64,000 nucleotides of DNA from an uncultured Caulobacterales bacterium (lineage in GTDB: Bacteria > Pseudomonadota > Alphaproteobacteria > Caulobacterales > Maricaulaceae): NCBI GenBank assembly GCA_937929915.1, contig CALFUN010000005.1, positions 20,665-84,664 of the forward strand, read 5' to 3'. This document shows, in pieces, positions 16,734-27,200 of the stretch (the first letter of the stretch is position 1; each line of letters opens with the position of its first letter). The notes below the pieces were generated by a model. The model was not told the origin of the DNA and ran no database searches. It was given only the letters and a program-made list of their open reading frames with translations. A program made the translations under genes and the position numbers.

Positions 16734-19490
16734 TTATAGCTTTTGCAGCGCATCTCCCAATTCCGCCGCTTTCGCATCCGTAAGCGCGGTACAAAGCTCA
16801 ATACGTTCAATCACTTGAGCAAGGGAGCGCTCATACCCTGGAATAATGGCCGCATTCGCTTCAAAGAAGTTTTCGACCTCATCGCGGCGTGTTTTTGAAC
16901 AAAACCCGCCCGCAACACCCGGCATATTGCCCTTGCGGACATCTGGCACTTTACGTGTGACATAAGTCTCAAAATTTGCTTTGAGCCAGTCCCATGTCTC
17001 ATCACCATGCTCATCAGACCCTAGCAATCCGCCAAGAATACCGCCAACTTGGCGGCCCGTAAGCGGGCTTTCTGCATCTAGAACGAGGCCGCGCAGACGC
17101 TCTGCAATGGCCGCATCAGACGATTGAGACAATGCTCCAAGCGCGGCGCCTTTTTCAAAGGCACTGCCATTTTGCGCCATATCCAGCAATGGCCCATAGG
17201 CCGCTTCGCCTTTGGCGCGCATCACCTCGCCTAGCGCAAGACTAAGCATATTACCTGCCACAGCCTTTTTATTCGGCGCGCTGTCAAGTCCAAGATAGAT
17301 CGATCCGTTTTTCACGAGTTCGGCGCGTAATTCATCGCTATCCGTATAACGCAGCAGGTTTGCCGCCAAGGTTGGTACAAGCAAATTGCCCTCGGCTGTA
17401 TCTTTACCGCGATTTTGAATAAACCGGTCTTGATACATCTCTTTGACATGTTTTGCCAAACCCGCGCGGCCTTCTGGTGCTTGTTGATACATAAAACCAA
17501 GAAGCCGCGAGGAGCCTGAGGCCACATCATATTCAGGATGAGCCGCAAAAGCTTTTTGGCCTTTTAGGAATACATCCGCGTCGACTTCGCCCGCACGAAA
17601 TGCGGCGACAAGACTATCTTGAGCGGTTAAAGCTTCGCGGGTATTTAGCGAGCCAAGGTTATCGATAAGTCCTGACCACCCAGCACTATCCAAACTGAAA
17701 CGATAATATCCAGAGCCGTTTTCATTTGGAGTCATATAAGCTGGGCAGCTATCAAGCTCAACCGTTTGAGTTTCGACAGGTTTCTTCATTAAAACACAGG
17801 ATTTCTCACTTGAGCCATCTGCATAGCCAAATTTTGCGCAGACAGGAATTTGCCAGCTTTGACCTTGAGTGGTTCTTGAACCAAGCGGTGCATAACGTGT
17901 TTGTTTCAGCGTCACCTTGGCTTGCCCTGCATCACAGCTCATAGACGCATTCACAAGCGGCAATCCTGGCTGGTCAACAAAACTTTTCATCGCATCCACC
18001 ACATCGGCATTATTTGATCCGTCTGCGATGGATTGGAAGAAATCATCACCTGTGGCGACATCATCAGCATAGCGTTTCATATGCAAGCGCACACCATCGC
18101 GAAACTTATCTTCACCCAGATAACTCTCAAACATAGATAATACACCGCCGCCTTTGCGGTAGGTAATTCCGTCAAATTGATCCATCACATTTTCAGAACG
18201 CTCGAGCGGTTCGCGGACTTTGCGGGTTGTCGAGAGCGTATCAATATTCATCGCACCAAGCGCAGCGTTTAGCGTATTACGATCATAATTGCCTTCAGGC
18301 TTCCAAATCGCCGTCCCTTTATTACCCATCCATGTAGCGAAAGCTTCATTGAGCCAAATATCTTCCCACCAAACAGGCGTCACAAGATTACCAAACCATT
18401 GATGTGCCAGCTCATGTGAGTGAACGCCTGCATAAGCGCGCTTTTGCGAGAGCGGGGAGTTCTCATCCAGTAAAAGCAAAAATTCGCGATACACAATCGC
18501 ACCCGGGTTTTCCATCGCCCCAAACGCATATTCAGGCGCTGCAATTAAATCCAGTTTTTCGTAAGGATAAGGGATACCGAAATATTCTTCGAGCGCGGTT
18601 AAAATACCGCTTGTATTCTCGAGTGCATAGTCAAAATTACCGCCTTGGCCAGCCGCGCCAATACCGCGCAGTTTAAGCGGGTAATTTCGCACAGAATTTG
18701 GCGGAATATCTTTACCCTCTACCACATCATATGGCCCAGCCCCAAAAGCCACCAAATATGTCGGCAGCGGGCGTGTCTTGGCAAAATCATGCTTAATCCA
18801 ACCATCATCCAGCTTTGTGACTTTTGTTTCGGGCGTATTGGCATAAACAAAATCACTTTGTGGCGCTGTAATAGATAGCGTGAACGGGACTTTATATTTT
18901 GGTTCATCAAAACTTGGGAAAGCCTCGCGTGCGCCAAGCGGCTCAAACTGCGTGACAATATAACCTTCGCCGCCGCGTTTGACTTGGTAAGCTGAATTTA
19001 GCGCTTGGTTATAAGGCGTTTCATAACTAATTTTCAGTGTCGCTGCGCCTGCTTGAAGCGCTTCATCAGATGTCAGATAAGCAATGCCTGACGGGGCTTC
19101 ATCTAAAGATACAGCCGTATAATCCAAAGCCACCTCTTTGCCGTCCGCCAAAGTGGCCACAGCCGAGCTAACGGTCATATCTTTACCATGCAACCAAATT
19201 TTATCTGTTGCATTTTGGATATTCACGTCAATTTCAACTGTGCCGCTAAACCCCGTTTCATCAGGGTCCATGCGCATAGCAATACGATATTCTTGCGGCA
19301 CAACATTATCTGGAAGCTGGGCATGGGGAATGTCATTTGTGTGAACAAGAGTGCCTGCTTTTGAAACGGCGTCTTTTACGGCCGAGCCAGCATCTTTTAT
19401 AGCCGTGTCAGCCTTATCACCGCCGCCGCACGCCGCAAGCATAAAGGCTGCGCCGATCAAAGCGCTCCCGCCGAGGTAAAATTTCTTCAT
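16734..19490 (-). CDS. M1 family aminopeptidase, lipoprotein
   Basis: A zinc aminopeptidase of about 918 residues that removes N-terminal amino acids from peptides. The substrate-anchoring exopeptidase motif GAMENPG and the zinc motif HELAHQW, with the third-ligand Glu in WLNEAFA, are intact. A lipoprotein signal (FMLAAC followed by GGG) places it in the periplasm or on the outer membrane, rather than in the cytoplasm like E. coli PepN. The start at 19490 is preferred over 19499 because AAGG lies nine bases upstream of it; at 19499 the AAGG touches the ATG. The C-terminal ERAP1-like helical domain is present. A terminator follows at 16675. Confidence 0.93.
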   Translation of the reverse strand: MKKFYLGGSALIGAAFMLAACGGGDKADTAIKDAGSAVKDAVSKAGTLVHTNDIPHAQLPDNVVPQEYRIAMRMDPDETGFSGTVEIDVNIQNATDKIWLHGKDMTVSSAVATLADGKEVALDYTAVSLDEAPSGIAYLTSDEALQAGAATLKISYETPYNQALNSAYQVKRGGEGYIVTQFEPLGAREAFPSFDEPKYKVPFTLSITAPQSDFVYANTPETKVTKLDDGWIKHDFAKTRPLPTYLVAFGAGPYDVVEGKDIPPNSVRNYPLKLRGIGAAGQGGNFDYALENTSGILTALEEYFGIPYPYEKLDLIAAPEYAFGAMENPGAIVYREFLLLLDENSPLSQKRAYAGVHSHELAHQWFGNLVTPVWWEDIWLNEAFATWMGNKGTAIWKPEGNYDRNTLNAALGAMNIDTLSTTRKVREPLERSENVMDQFDGITYRKGGGVLSMFESYLGEDKFRDGVRLHMKRYADDVATGDDFFQSIADGSNNADVVDAMKSFVDQPGLPLVNASMSCDAGQAKVTLKQTRYAPLGSRTTQGQSWQIPVCAKFGYADGSSEKSCVLMKKPVETQTVELDSCPAYMTPNENGSGYYRFSLDSAGWSGLIDNLGSLNTREALTAQDSLVAAFRAGEVDADVFLKGQKAFAAHPEYDVASGSSRLLGFMYQQAPEGRAGLAKHVKEMYQDRFIQNRGKDTAEGNLLVPTLAANLLRYTDSDELRAELVKNGSIYLGLDSAPNKKAVAGNMLSLALGEVMRAKGEAAYGPLLDMAQNGSAFEKGAALGALSQSSDAAIAERLRGLVLDAESPLTGRQVGGILGGLLGSDEHGDETWDWLKANFETYVTRKVPDVRKGNMPGVAGGFCSKTRRDEVENFFEANAAIIPGYERSLAQVIERIELCTALTDAKAAELGDALQKL

Positions 19491-19562
19491 GGAATCCATC
19501 CTTATTAATAATATTTGCCCGCAACATAGCTTACATTTAAAGGCATAGCATTGCGTATGTCG

Positions 19563-19593
19563 AGCCTTTGTGAAAAAAACCGCGACAAAGGCT
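19563..19593. promoter_or_regulatory. Inverted repeat upstream of the CDF transporter
   Basis: AGCCTTTGT and ACAAAGGCT form a perfect nine-base inverted repeat with a 13-base A-rich spacer, ending 27 bases before the CDF start codon. A TATGCTATAA sequence follows at 19601. It could be a metal-regulator operator or an mRNA hairpin; the sequence alone cannot decide. Confidence 0.35.
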
Positions 19594-19620
19594 TAAAGGT
19601 TATGCTATAACACCGCATTT

Positions 19621-20652
19621 ATGACCATCCAACGCAACATAGATATGATGCCGATACGTGCAAAGGCAGATCGCCGTTTTGACCAGCCAAACCGTAAGGG
19701 ACGGCCCGGGCGTCTTGCGCCTGAAGGCTCGGCGGTTATCACACGGCGTATAACTGCGCTTGCCGTAGGGCTTGGCCTCATTATGGCCATAGGTAAATTT
19801 TTTCTCTGGCGAGAAACTCATTCCGTTGGGCTTTTATCCTCACTTGTGCATTCATCGCTCGATATGTTCGGGGCGTTATCAAGTTTTATCGCTGTGCGTT
19901 ACGCGTCTCGTCGTCCTGATACGCAATATCGTTATGGCCGCGGCAAAGCCGAGAGTTTCTCGGCCGTCTTTCAAGTTTGTTTAATTGTCTTTGCGGCTTT
20001 CCACCTCATAGAAGCCGTTATTGAGCGCATAGGGGAACATAATCATATTGACCAATCTGGATTTGCAATTTTCATATTAATGGTTTTCATGGCTCTGACA
20101 GGCTGGCTATTAATTGCGCAAAGCTGGGCGGTCAGAGCGACAGGTTCGATCGCGGTACGCGGTGATAGAGCGCATTATTTTGCAGATTTTCTTGCCAATT
20201 TATTTGTCATTATAGGCATCGCATTAACAAGTTTCACGCCATTATATTGGGCCGATAGTGTGGTTGGCGCATTTATGGCGTTATGGTTATTTTTCACCGC
20301 CTTTCAAATTGCACGTCTGGCTTGGGCCCAGCTCATGGATATGGAGCTTAATGAAGATGAGCGCCGCGCGATAAAACGTCTGGCGATGAAAGACTCCAAT
20401 ATACGTGCGGTACATGATTTGCGCACCCGCGCTTCTGGCCCGCATTTACATATTCAAATGCGGCTGGATTTAGATGAAGTTCTCTCTCTATCCGAGGCGC
20501 ATGATATTATACTGGCGGCCGAAGCGCGCTTAATGGCCGCCTTCCCTGCCGCTGATATTCTTATCCATCCCCACCCTGCAGGCTGTCAGCATAGTCATGG
20601 CAATGAGCGCTTCAGAGATAAGGCAAATGAAAAGCCACATAAATATAATTGA
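19621..20652 (+). CDS. Cation diffusion facilitator (CDF) metal transporter
   Basis: A 343-residue inner-membrane proton/metal antiporter that exports divalent cations such as Zn, Fe or Mn. Six hydrophobic helices are visible. The metal-site motif in TM2 is HSSLDMFG, and the TM5 site is HYFADFLAN, giving the canonical HxxxD-type ligands (the SLD and HYFAD arrangement resembles FieF). The C-terminal cytoplasmic domain (HLHIQMRLDLDE and ILIHPHPAG) carries His residues typical of the metal-sensing dimer domain. The N-terminal extension of about 40 basic residues is longer than in FieF. Metal specificity cannot be assigned. Confidence 0.92.
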   Translation: MTIQRNIDMMPIRAKADRRFDQPNRKGRPGRLAPEGSAVITRRITALAVGLGLIMAIGKFFLWRETHSVGLLSSLVHSSLDMFGALSSFIAVRYASRRPDTQYRYGRGKAESFSAVFQVCLIVFAAFHLIEAVIERIGEHNHIDQSGFAIFILMVFMALTGWLLIAQSWAVRATGSIAVRGDRAHYFADFLANLFVIIGIALTSFTPLYWADSVVGAFMALWLFFTAFQIARLAWAQLMDMELNEDERRAIKRLAMKDSNIRAVHDLRTRASGPHLHIQMRLDLDEVLSLSEAHDIILAAEARLMAAFPAADILIHPHPAGCQHSHGNERFRDKANEKPHKYN

Positions 20653-20713
20653 CGCGTAGATATGCCCGCGCATATTAATCATTCATTACCTATAATCTGC
20701 CTAAAACACAGCT

Positions 20714-21391
20714 ATGCGCGCGCTCTATCATTACCCTTTGCATCCCGCTTCCCGCCAAGTTCGCATTACATTGGCCGAGAAGAAGCTAAAAGTGCGCGAG
20801 GAAATTATTGATCCGTGGAATCCGAATGATGATTTCCTTGGCTTATCCGCCGAAGGCGCGCCGCCAATCCTTATGGATACAGTCCCCGGCGGCACTATAA
20901 CTATTTCTGGCGTAAGGGCGATATGCGAATATGCCAATGATGGCAGCACACGCCATCCGCTCTTATCTGATGACCCATTTGAGCGGGCCGAAGCGCGCAG
21001 ACTATGCGAATGGTTTAGCGTGCGGTTTTCCGAAGATGTTGATGCTTTAATCTTAGCTGAAAAGGTCGAGAAAAATGTCTTATCTCTTGGCCCGCCCGAC
21101 CCCGCGACCTTACGGATTGGCCGTGAACAATTAGGACTTCATTTAACCTATTTCACGGATTTACTAAGCCAGCGTGATTGGCTGGCTGGGCGCAGATATA
21201 GTCTTGGCGATATTGCCGCCGCAGCGCATATATCATGTTTAGATTTTCTAGGAGAAATCCCGTGGCGAAATTGGCCGGCGATCAAAGACTGGTATCAAAA
21301 AGTGAAATCCCGCCCTTCCATGCAGCCTATTTTAAATGACCGCATGGCAGGGTTTCGCGCCCCGCGCCATTATACGGATTTAGATTTTTAA
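20714..21391 (+). CDS. Glutathione S-transferase family protein
   Basis: 225 residues with the N-terminal thioredoxin-like GST domain (residues 1-75, LYHYPLHPASRQVRITLAEK) and the C-terminal all-helical domain with the conserved N-cap region LAGRRYSLGDIAAAAH. It probably conjugates or reduces glutathione-linked substrates in the cytoplasm; the class is uncertain. It stands 27 bases upstream of queG on the same strand. I recall GST-queG neighbours from other alphaproteobacteria, and the pair is probably co-transcribed. Confidence 0.88.
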   Translation: MRALYHYPLHPASRQVRITLAEKKLKVREEIIDPWNPNDDFLGLSAEGAPPILMDTVPGGTITISGVRAICEYANDGSTRHPLLSDDPFERAEARRLCEWFSVRFSEDVDALILAEKVEKNVLSLGPPDPATLRIGREQLGLHLTYFTDLLSQRDWLAGRRYSLGDIAAAAHISCLDFLGEIPWRNWPAIKDWYQKVKSRPSMQPILNDRMAGFRAPRHYTDLDF

Positions 21392-21418
21392 TTTCGTCTC
21401 TCTGATGTATGAACAAAT

Positions 21419-22456
21419 ATGCTTGCACATTCATCATGGCGGAAACGGGCTGAAAGCCTAGGGTTTACACAGCCCTTTATTGTTGATTTATCAACCTATG
21501 GCGATATGGCCAAAACGGGGTTAGAACGATATATAGCGCAAGGCCATCACGGATCTATGTCGTGGATAAAAGATACATTTGATCGGCGCGCTCACCCACA
21601 AAACCTTTGGAGTGAGGCAAAATCGGCAATTATTTTTGGCCTTAATTACGGCCCAGATACAGATCCTATGCTAACATTGAGCCGCTCGGAGCTTGCGACA
21701 ATTTCTGTCTATGCGCGCAACCGTGATTATCATAATATTATCAAAGGCCGCCTAAAGGAAATCGCGGGGCTTATCGCGCGCGATACGCAGCAAGATGTGA
21801 AAGTCTTTGTCGATACCGCCCCGCTCATGGAAAAACCGCTGGCAATGGCGGCAGGGCTAGGCTGGCAAGGTAAACATACAAACCTTGTTAGCCAAGATTA
21901 TGGGTCTTGGTTATTTTTAGGCACCATCCTTAGCGCCGCGCGATTGCCTGCAACCTCGCCAGAGATTGACCATTGCGGAAGCTGCCGAGCGTGTTTGGAT
22001 ATTTGCCCAACACAAGCTTTTCCGCAAGCTTATCAGCTTGATGCTCGGCGCTGTATTTCTTATCTGACCATAGAACATAAAGGCCCAGTTGATATGGAAC
22101 TGCGCGAGAAACTGGGTAACCGCATTTATGGCTGCGATGATTGCTTGGCTGTCTGTCCTTGGAATAAATTTGCGCAAGTCAGCGCAGAAGCCAAACTAAA
22201 AGCGCGCGAAGATTTAAACGCGCCTAATTTGGCCGAACTCGCAGCGCTTGGCGAGCGAGGATTTCGGCAGCATTTTTCAGGCTCACCTATTAAACGCATT
22301 GGCTGGCCGCGTTTCTTGCGCAACATATTATATGCCATCGGCAATAGTGGCAAAATTGCGTTATTGCCCATCGCTCAAGCCCACCAATCCCATAGTGACC
22401 CTGTCATAGCAGATGCTGCAAAATGGGCTATAGCTCGCCTGGACTGCGCCGCTTAA
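21419..22456 (+). CDS. queG: Epoxyqueuosine reductase
   Basis: The final enzyme of queuosine biosynthesis, a cobalamin- and 4Fe-4S-dependent protein that reduces epoxyqueuosine to queuosine in tRNA. 345 residues. The two ferredoxin-like cluster motifs are complete: CGSCRACLDICP near residue 186 and CDDCLAVCPW near 240. The N-terminal B12-binding part is recognisable (AKSAIIFGLNYGP, VFVDTAPLMEKPLAMAAGLGWQGKHTN). A C-terminal HEAT-like helical end follows (IKRIGWPRFLRNILYAIGNSG). The start is taken as given; the nearby ATG at 21409 is in another frame. Related in pathway to gluQ at 47454, whose product glutamylates queuosine. Confidence 0.96.
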   Translation: MLAHSSWRKRAESLGFTQPFIVDLSTYGDMAKTGLERYIAQGHHGSMSWIKDTFDRRAHPQNLWSEAKSAIIFGLNYGPDTDPMLTLSRSELATISVYARNRDYHNIIKGRLKEIAGLIARDTQQDVKVFVDTAPLMEKPLAMAAGLGWQGKHTNLVSQDYGSWLFLGTILSAARLPATSPEIDHCGSCRACLDICPTQAFPQAYQLDARRCISYLTIEHKGPVDMELREKLGNRIYGCDDCLAVCPWNKFAQVSAEAKLKAREDLNAPNLAELAALGERGFRQHFSGSPIKRIGWPRFLRNILYAIGNSGKIALLPIAQAHQSHSDPVIADAAKWAIARLDCAA

Positions 22457-22530
22457 CCTGCGCAGATTTGCCAACAGCCATGAATTCAGTTACGCTCAGC
22501 TAACTATAGATATTATAGTCACGGGTTGGG

Positions 22531-23976
22531 ATGCCTTTGGAACGTTTGAATAACAGCTCTCTTGGCTGGGCAAATTCCCCGCCAAGATTATTAACGATGC
22601 GTATGATCGGCATCTTATCCATCATAAGCATTGCTAGCCTATGGATCATAGATAAGCAGGCTTTCAACATATGGGTATGGAGCTGGCGGCAAACTCTTTT
22701 TGGCGGGTTAGCAATCATAGCTTGGGTGAGTTTCATTTTCTCTCTTATCAGATTAGCGGCATGTTTCTCATCCAAACCCAAAGCGTTTATTCCAGAGCCT
22801 CTATGCGATACGCTGCCAAACTATACTGTACTCGTGCCATTATTTAATGAAGCCAATATGGTGTCTGGCTTGATGCAAGCGTTAGAGGCAATAAAATACC
22901 CATCTTCGAAATTACAAATATTGCTGATATGCGAGGCGATTGATCCGCAAACGATTGCCCGTGTTAAATTTCATATGCGCGCGCCCTTTGAATTAATTAT
23001 TGTTCCCAAAGGCCATCCACAAACTAAACCTCGCGCGCTAAATTATGCCATGCAATATGCTCGCGGTAACTTTATAACAATTTATGATGCCGAAGACCGC
23101 CCGCACCCCAATCAACTTTTAACGGCCATCTCAGCCTTTAACGCCAAGCCGCATTGGGGCGCCCTGCAAGCCCCGCTTGATTATTTTAACGCAGAGCAAA
23201 ACTGGCTCACACGGCAATTTAGCCTGGAATATGCAGCCTTATTTCATGTTTGGGTACCGTGGCTCATGCAGCATAAATTTCCGTTCCCCCTTGGCGGTAC
23301 ATCTAACCATATGCGCCGCGCAGCTTTGGAAAAAGTTGGCGGCTGGGATGCCTATAATGTAACTGAAGATGCTGATCTGAGCTTCCGTCTTGCCGCGTAT
23401 GGATATGACATTGGCTATATCACACCGCCCACAGAAGAAGAGGCCGTCTCGCGTCTGCCTGACTGGCACTTTCAGCGCGCACGGTGGATAAAGGGATATA
23501 TGCAAACCTGGCAAGTCCACATGAACCAGCCTTTTCGCCCTGCAGGCCTAAAAGCTTTGCGAAGATTTATATGCCTGCAATTAACGCTTGGCATGACACT
23601 GTTATCTGTGTGGTTTTATGTTCCTGCTATTATCGCCATGACGACAGCCCTGATCTGGATTATCGTATCTGGACAGACCATACCGCTGCATCCTTTTTAT
23701 CTGTTGAGTTTTATTATCTCTATTAGCACCGCTATTTTAATTGGCGCTATAGGGGCCGTGCGCGCAGGCAAGCCAAACCTTATAAAATGCGCAATTTTCA
23801 TGCCTGCCTATTGGGCCTTATTATTTGCCCCCTCTTTACGCGCGATTTGGGAGCTGCGCCGCATACCTTTTCACTGGCATAAAACCGAACATGGTGTTAG
23901 CTCCCGCTCCGAAACAATATTGCCCTCTCTTGGCATGCCTGACACGGAGTTAAATCCCCATGAGTCTATCAAATGA
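22531..23976 (+). CDS. Membrane glycosyltransferase family 2 (BcsA/XagB-like)
   Basis: 481 residues. Two N-terminal membrane helices (about residues 22-75) precede a cytoplasmic GT-A catalytic domain with VLVPLFNEANMV, the metal-binding YDAEDRP (DxD-like), GGTSNHMRR, TEDADLSFRLA carrying the catalytic acid region, and the processive-synthase motif QRARW. Three or four C-terminal helices follow. The set QxxRW plus flanking helices matches synthases that extrude polysaccharide across the inner membrane; the sugar is unknown. Start could be the given ATG or Met23 (MRMIGILSI). Its end overlaps the next small membrane-protein gene by 17 bases, suggesting a two-protein unit. Confidence 0.88.
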   Translation: MPLERLNNSSLGWANSPPRLLTMRMIGILSIISIASLWIIDKQAFNIWVWSWRQTLFGGLAIIAWVSFIFSLIRLAACFSSKPKAFIPEPLCDTLPNYTVLVPLFNEANMVSGLMQALEAIKYPSSKLQILLICEAIDPQTIARVKFHMRAPFELIIVPKGHPQTKPRALNYAMQYARGNFITIYDAEDRPHPNQLLTAISAFNAKPHWGALQAPLDYFNAEQNWLTRQFSLEYAALFHVWVPWLMQHKFPFPLGGTSNHMRRAALEKVGGWDAYNVTEDADLSFRLAAYGYDIGYITPPTEEEAVSRLPDWHFQRARWIKGYMQTWQVHMNQPFRPAGLKALRRFICLQLTLGMTLLSVWFYVPAIIAMTTALIWIIVSGQTIPLHPFYLLSFIISISTAILIGAIGAVRAGKPNLIKCAIFMPAYWALLFAPSLRAIWELRRIPFHWHKTEHGVSSRSETILPSLGMPDTELNPHESIK

Positions 23977-24175
23977 CATGACAATCAGTCTTATCGGTCT
24001 GACAATATGTATATTTTTTGGCGTCGTCGGATTTCGGAATCATTTCAAAAAACACACAACTATAAAACCGCATAGATTGCCATGGATGCTCATTAGTCTC
24101 GCAGCCATTGCAACAGGGTTTATGCTACTTGTGCATGTCGTAAATTTATTTGGATTGGAAACTGGCCGCCATTAA
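23960..24175 (+). CDS. Small two-helix membrane protein overlapping the GT2 gene
   Basis: 71 residues with two hydrophobic segments (about residues 9-25 and 42-62) joined by a basic loop (NHFKKHTTIKPHR). Its ATG lies inside the last 17 bases of the glycosyltransferase gene in another frame, so translation is probably coupled. The downstream bidirectional terminator closes this two-gene unit. I recognise no family. A role as accessory subunit of the polysaccharide synthase is inferred only from the coupling. Confidence 0.6.
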   Translation: MSLSNDMTISLIGLTICIFFGVVGFRNHFKKHTTIKPHRLPWMLISLAAIATGFMLLVHVVNLFGLETGRH

Positions 24176-24185
24176 AGTTGGGCGG

Positions 24186-24222
24186 CAAACCCTCCAAAGC
24201 CATAAGCCTTGGAGGTTTTAAT
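24186..24222. terminator. Bidirectional terminator between convergent genes
   Basis: AAACCCTCCAAAG and CCTTGGAGGTTTT form a strong stem around a short loop, with T and A runs on the two sides. It ends the glycosyltransferase unit on the plus strand and the giant-protein gene on the minus strand. Confidence 0.85.
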
Positions 24223-24240
24223 TTTAACAAATTGCGCGCT

Positions 24241-27200
24241 TTAAGACACTAAAGCTAAAAGCACGTCCTGACCCTCTTTTTCAAAAGCTTGTGTTTCTAA
24301 GGCTAATTGTTCAGAGAGTGTTTGCGATTGAACAAATGAATCGCCCAAACGCGTCATAACGCCCGTTTCCAAATTGATTTGCACAGAGGTCGTCGCCGTC
24401 ATACCGTTATCTAACAGCGCTTTAATCTGCAAATCTACCATGCCTTGATCTAAAGGCCGCTGAATGACAGCAAAATCTTGGCCTGCCATATAATCAACCC
24501 AGTCAGGTAGAGCCGCACCGTTCATAGACTTAACCTGCCATGTTTGGACATTTACACCTTCAACAAAATCAAAAGTCGATGTGAGTTGCACGCTAATATG
24601 ATGTTCAAATGCAACCGTTTCGACAATCAGGAAATCTGCATTATCGCCGCTACGTCCCACAGGTGAATAAGACACTGACCCTAAGAATGACGCATCTTCG
24701 GACCTCGCCTGTATATTGTCTTGTTGTTCAACAGAGCGTTTATCAAAATAGCGTTGTAGATTAATAAAATCACCATCAACACCTTCTGCGCCAATAAACG
24801 CGACAGGGTTTATAGGGGCAGCGCTGCGTTCAACCGGTAAGGTATCAAGCCTCTCTATGGCCTCTTCAACCATTTGAGCTTCCGCAACTCTGTCGACAAA
24901 GATAACATCTAAATTCACATAATCATCGGTGGCACTACCCGACATATTTCCAGATATGTCCGTTTGATCGGCAATCACATCACCATCAGGCTGCTGCTGT
25001 GTAGAACTAGCCATATAATTGCCGTTTTCATCAACGAGCGTTGTAACAGTTTCTCCGTTCGGGAAGGTCAGTGTGATCGTAGCCCCCGGCTCGCCTGTCC
25101 CTGTTACATCCACAAGACCTGTTTCCAGATTAAAGACGGCCTCAATCGTTGGCGGCTGCGGCGCCGTCACATCTGGCGTCACCGTGATGATAAGCTCTGC
25201 CAAATTCGAGACATCCCCCGCATCATCACTCACAAAGACTGTGAAACTGCGATCGCCAAGTGTCGGCATATCTGCAAGATTTTGATAGGATAATGTTGCA
25301 AGCAAGGCTTGGAAGTCTGCAAGATTGCCAGGGCCGCTGGCTATAGCAATATCAAACGCGGTACCATCACTGGTAATCGTGAATAGTGTACCCCCCGCAC
25401 TCGCATCAAACATAGCCCCGCCTGTACCAAGACCAAGGTCTTGGCCGCCCAAGGTTACAATTTCATCTACGCCGTCAGCCAGACCTGTAATCATGCCGGA
25501 TATACCCGACGACACTAATGTCTCACTATCTATATCAGTGATCTCAACATCTGAAATTACGGCCATAGAGGGATCATTATTGGCAATAGACACAGCGGCA
25601 TCCGTCCCAATCTCGGCCCCGTTTAAATCGAGAATTGGGGCATCATTAACTGGCGCAACTATAATGGTTAAAGTCGCCACATCTGTCCCGCCTTGGCCAT
25701 CATTAATTGTGTAACCAATAGTCAAACTACCGTTAAAATCAGGCGCAGCTGTGAAATCCACTGTCCCGTCACGGTTAAGTGTTACAATGCCTTCAGGTAA
25801 TGTCACTGCCTCGCCAATCGGTAAAATCGTCCCATCAGCAAGCGCTGCCATATCAATAATAAGCGCATCATTATCAGGGTCATTATCATTCTCCAAAAGA
25901 TTGATAGTCCCCGCCCCGTCTTCATTGATACGCAAAATATCATCGCTTGCCATTGGCGCGGGGTTTGTGACGGTTATATCGAACATATCCGTGACTATGC
26001 CGCCCTCGCCGTCATCAGCTGTAAGCGTGACCGTGTAAACACCGTCCGCGTTCGGGCCGCCTTGCGAAGCAGAGTTATCCACCGTGCCTGTGATTTGTCC
26101 TGTACCAGAGTCAATCATTAGGCCCGCTGGCAGGCCAGTCGCTGCGTAAGTTAAATCATCCGCGTCAGGGTCAGATATAGACGGCGTAATCGTTACATCC
26201 TGCCCGTCCGTAAGCATCTGATCCGTTACGGGCATGTCAATAATAGGCACAGGATTGGAGACTGTGTAAGTCACAGTTGTTGTCACCAGCTCGCCCTCTG
26301 GGTCGGTGGCCGTTAGCGTGACAATATAAACACCATCTCCATTTGGCCCGCCAATCGAGGCGCTATTATCAGGCGTGCCTGTGATAAGGCCTGTACCAGG
26401 GTCAATCATTAGGCCCGCTGGCAAGCCAGCCGCTGTAAACATCAACGGCTCTCCGTCGACATCATTAAAGAACGGGCTCACATTGAGCGGCGTAATCGGG
26501 CGATTATCAACAATAGGCTGGGCTGGAATGACCTCTGGCGTTAAGGGCGTTGGGTCAACCACAATAGGGGCATCATTCGCGCCTGTTACAGTCACCGTTA
26601 ATGTGGCTGTATCCGTGCCACCCTCACCATCATCCACTTGATACACAATGCTTGTTGTCCGTGTTTCGCCAATCGCTAAATCTTCAAAATCCCCATTTGG
26701 ATCAAATGTGATAGACCCGTCAGGAGCCACGCTAATCAACCCGCCATTATCTCCTGCAACAGGCATATTCACGCCTGTACCATCTGATAATGTCATTAAA
26801 TCACTTTCAGTCGTGCCTGTCGCAATTCGTGTGACCGTTAAGTTATCTCCATTCGGGTCATTATCATTACTCAAGACACCTTCAGCGGCTGAGATTATGA
26901 TAGATGTATCTTCATCTGTTTCATAAGCTGCCGCGGCCCCATCATTAAGCGCGATTGGGGCAATATTTTGAGTGCGAATATCTAAGTCGTTGACAAGCGG
27001 AATTGCATTGCCGCCATCCGCGTCTAATGTTGCCGGGCCATTGAGATTAAAGCTGGTAAAGCTGCCATCTATTCCGCCATCATCGCCAATAATATTCTCA
27101 TCATTGACATCAAAGCCGTCATTAACATCAGTCCCTTCAAATATATCAAAAAGACCATCACCATCACTATCCGTCATAGTATTTGAAAGTCCCGTTGCAG

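Noticed and set aside
22500-22781. Minus-strand ORF of 93 codons at the start of the GT2 gene
   Set aside because: It overlaps the coding start of a well supported glycosyltransferase and has no recognisable product.
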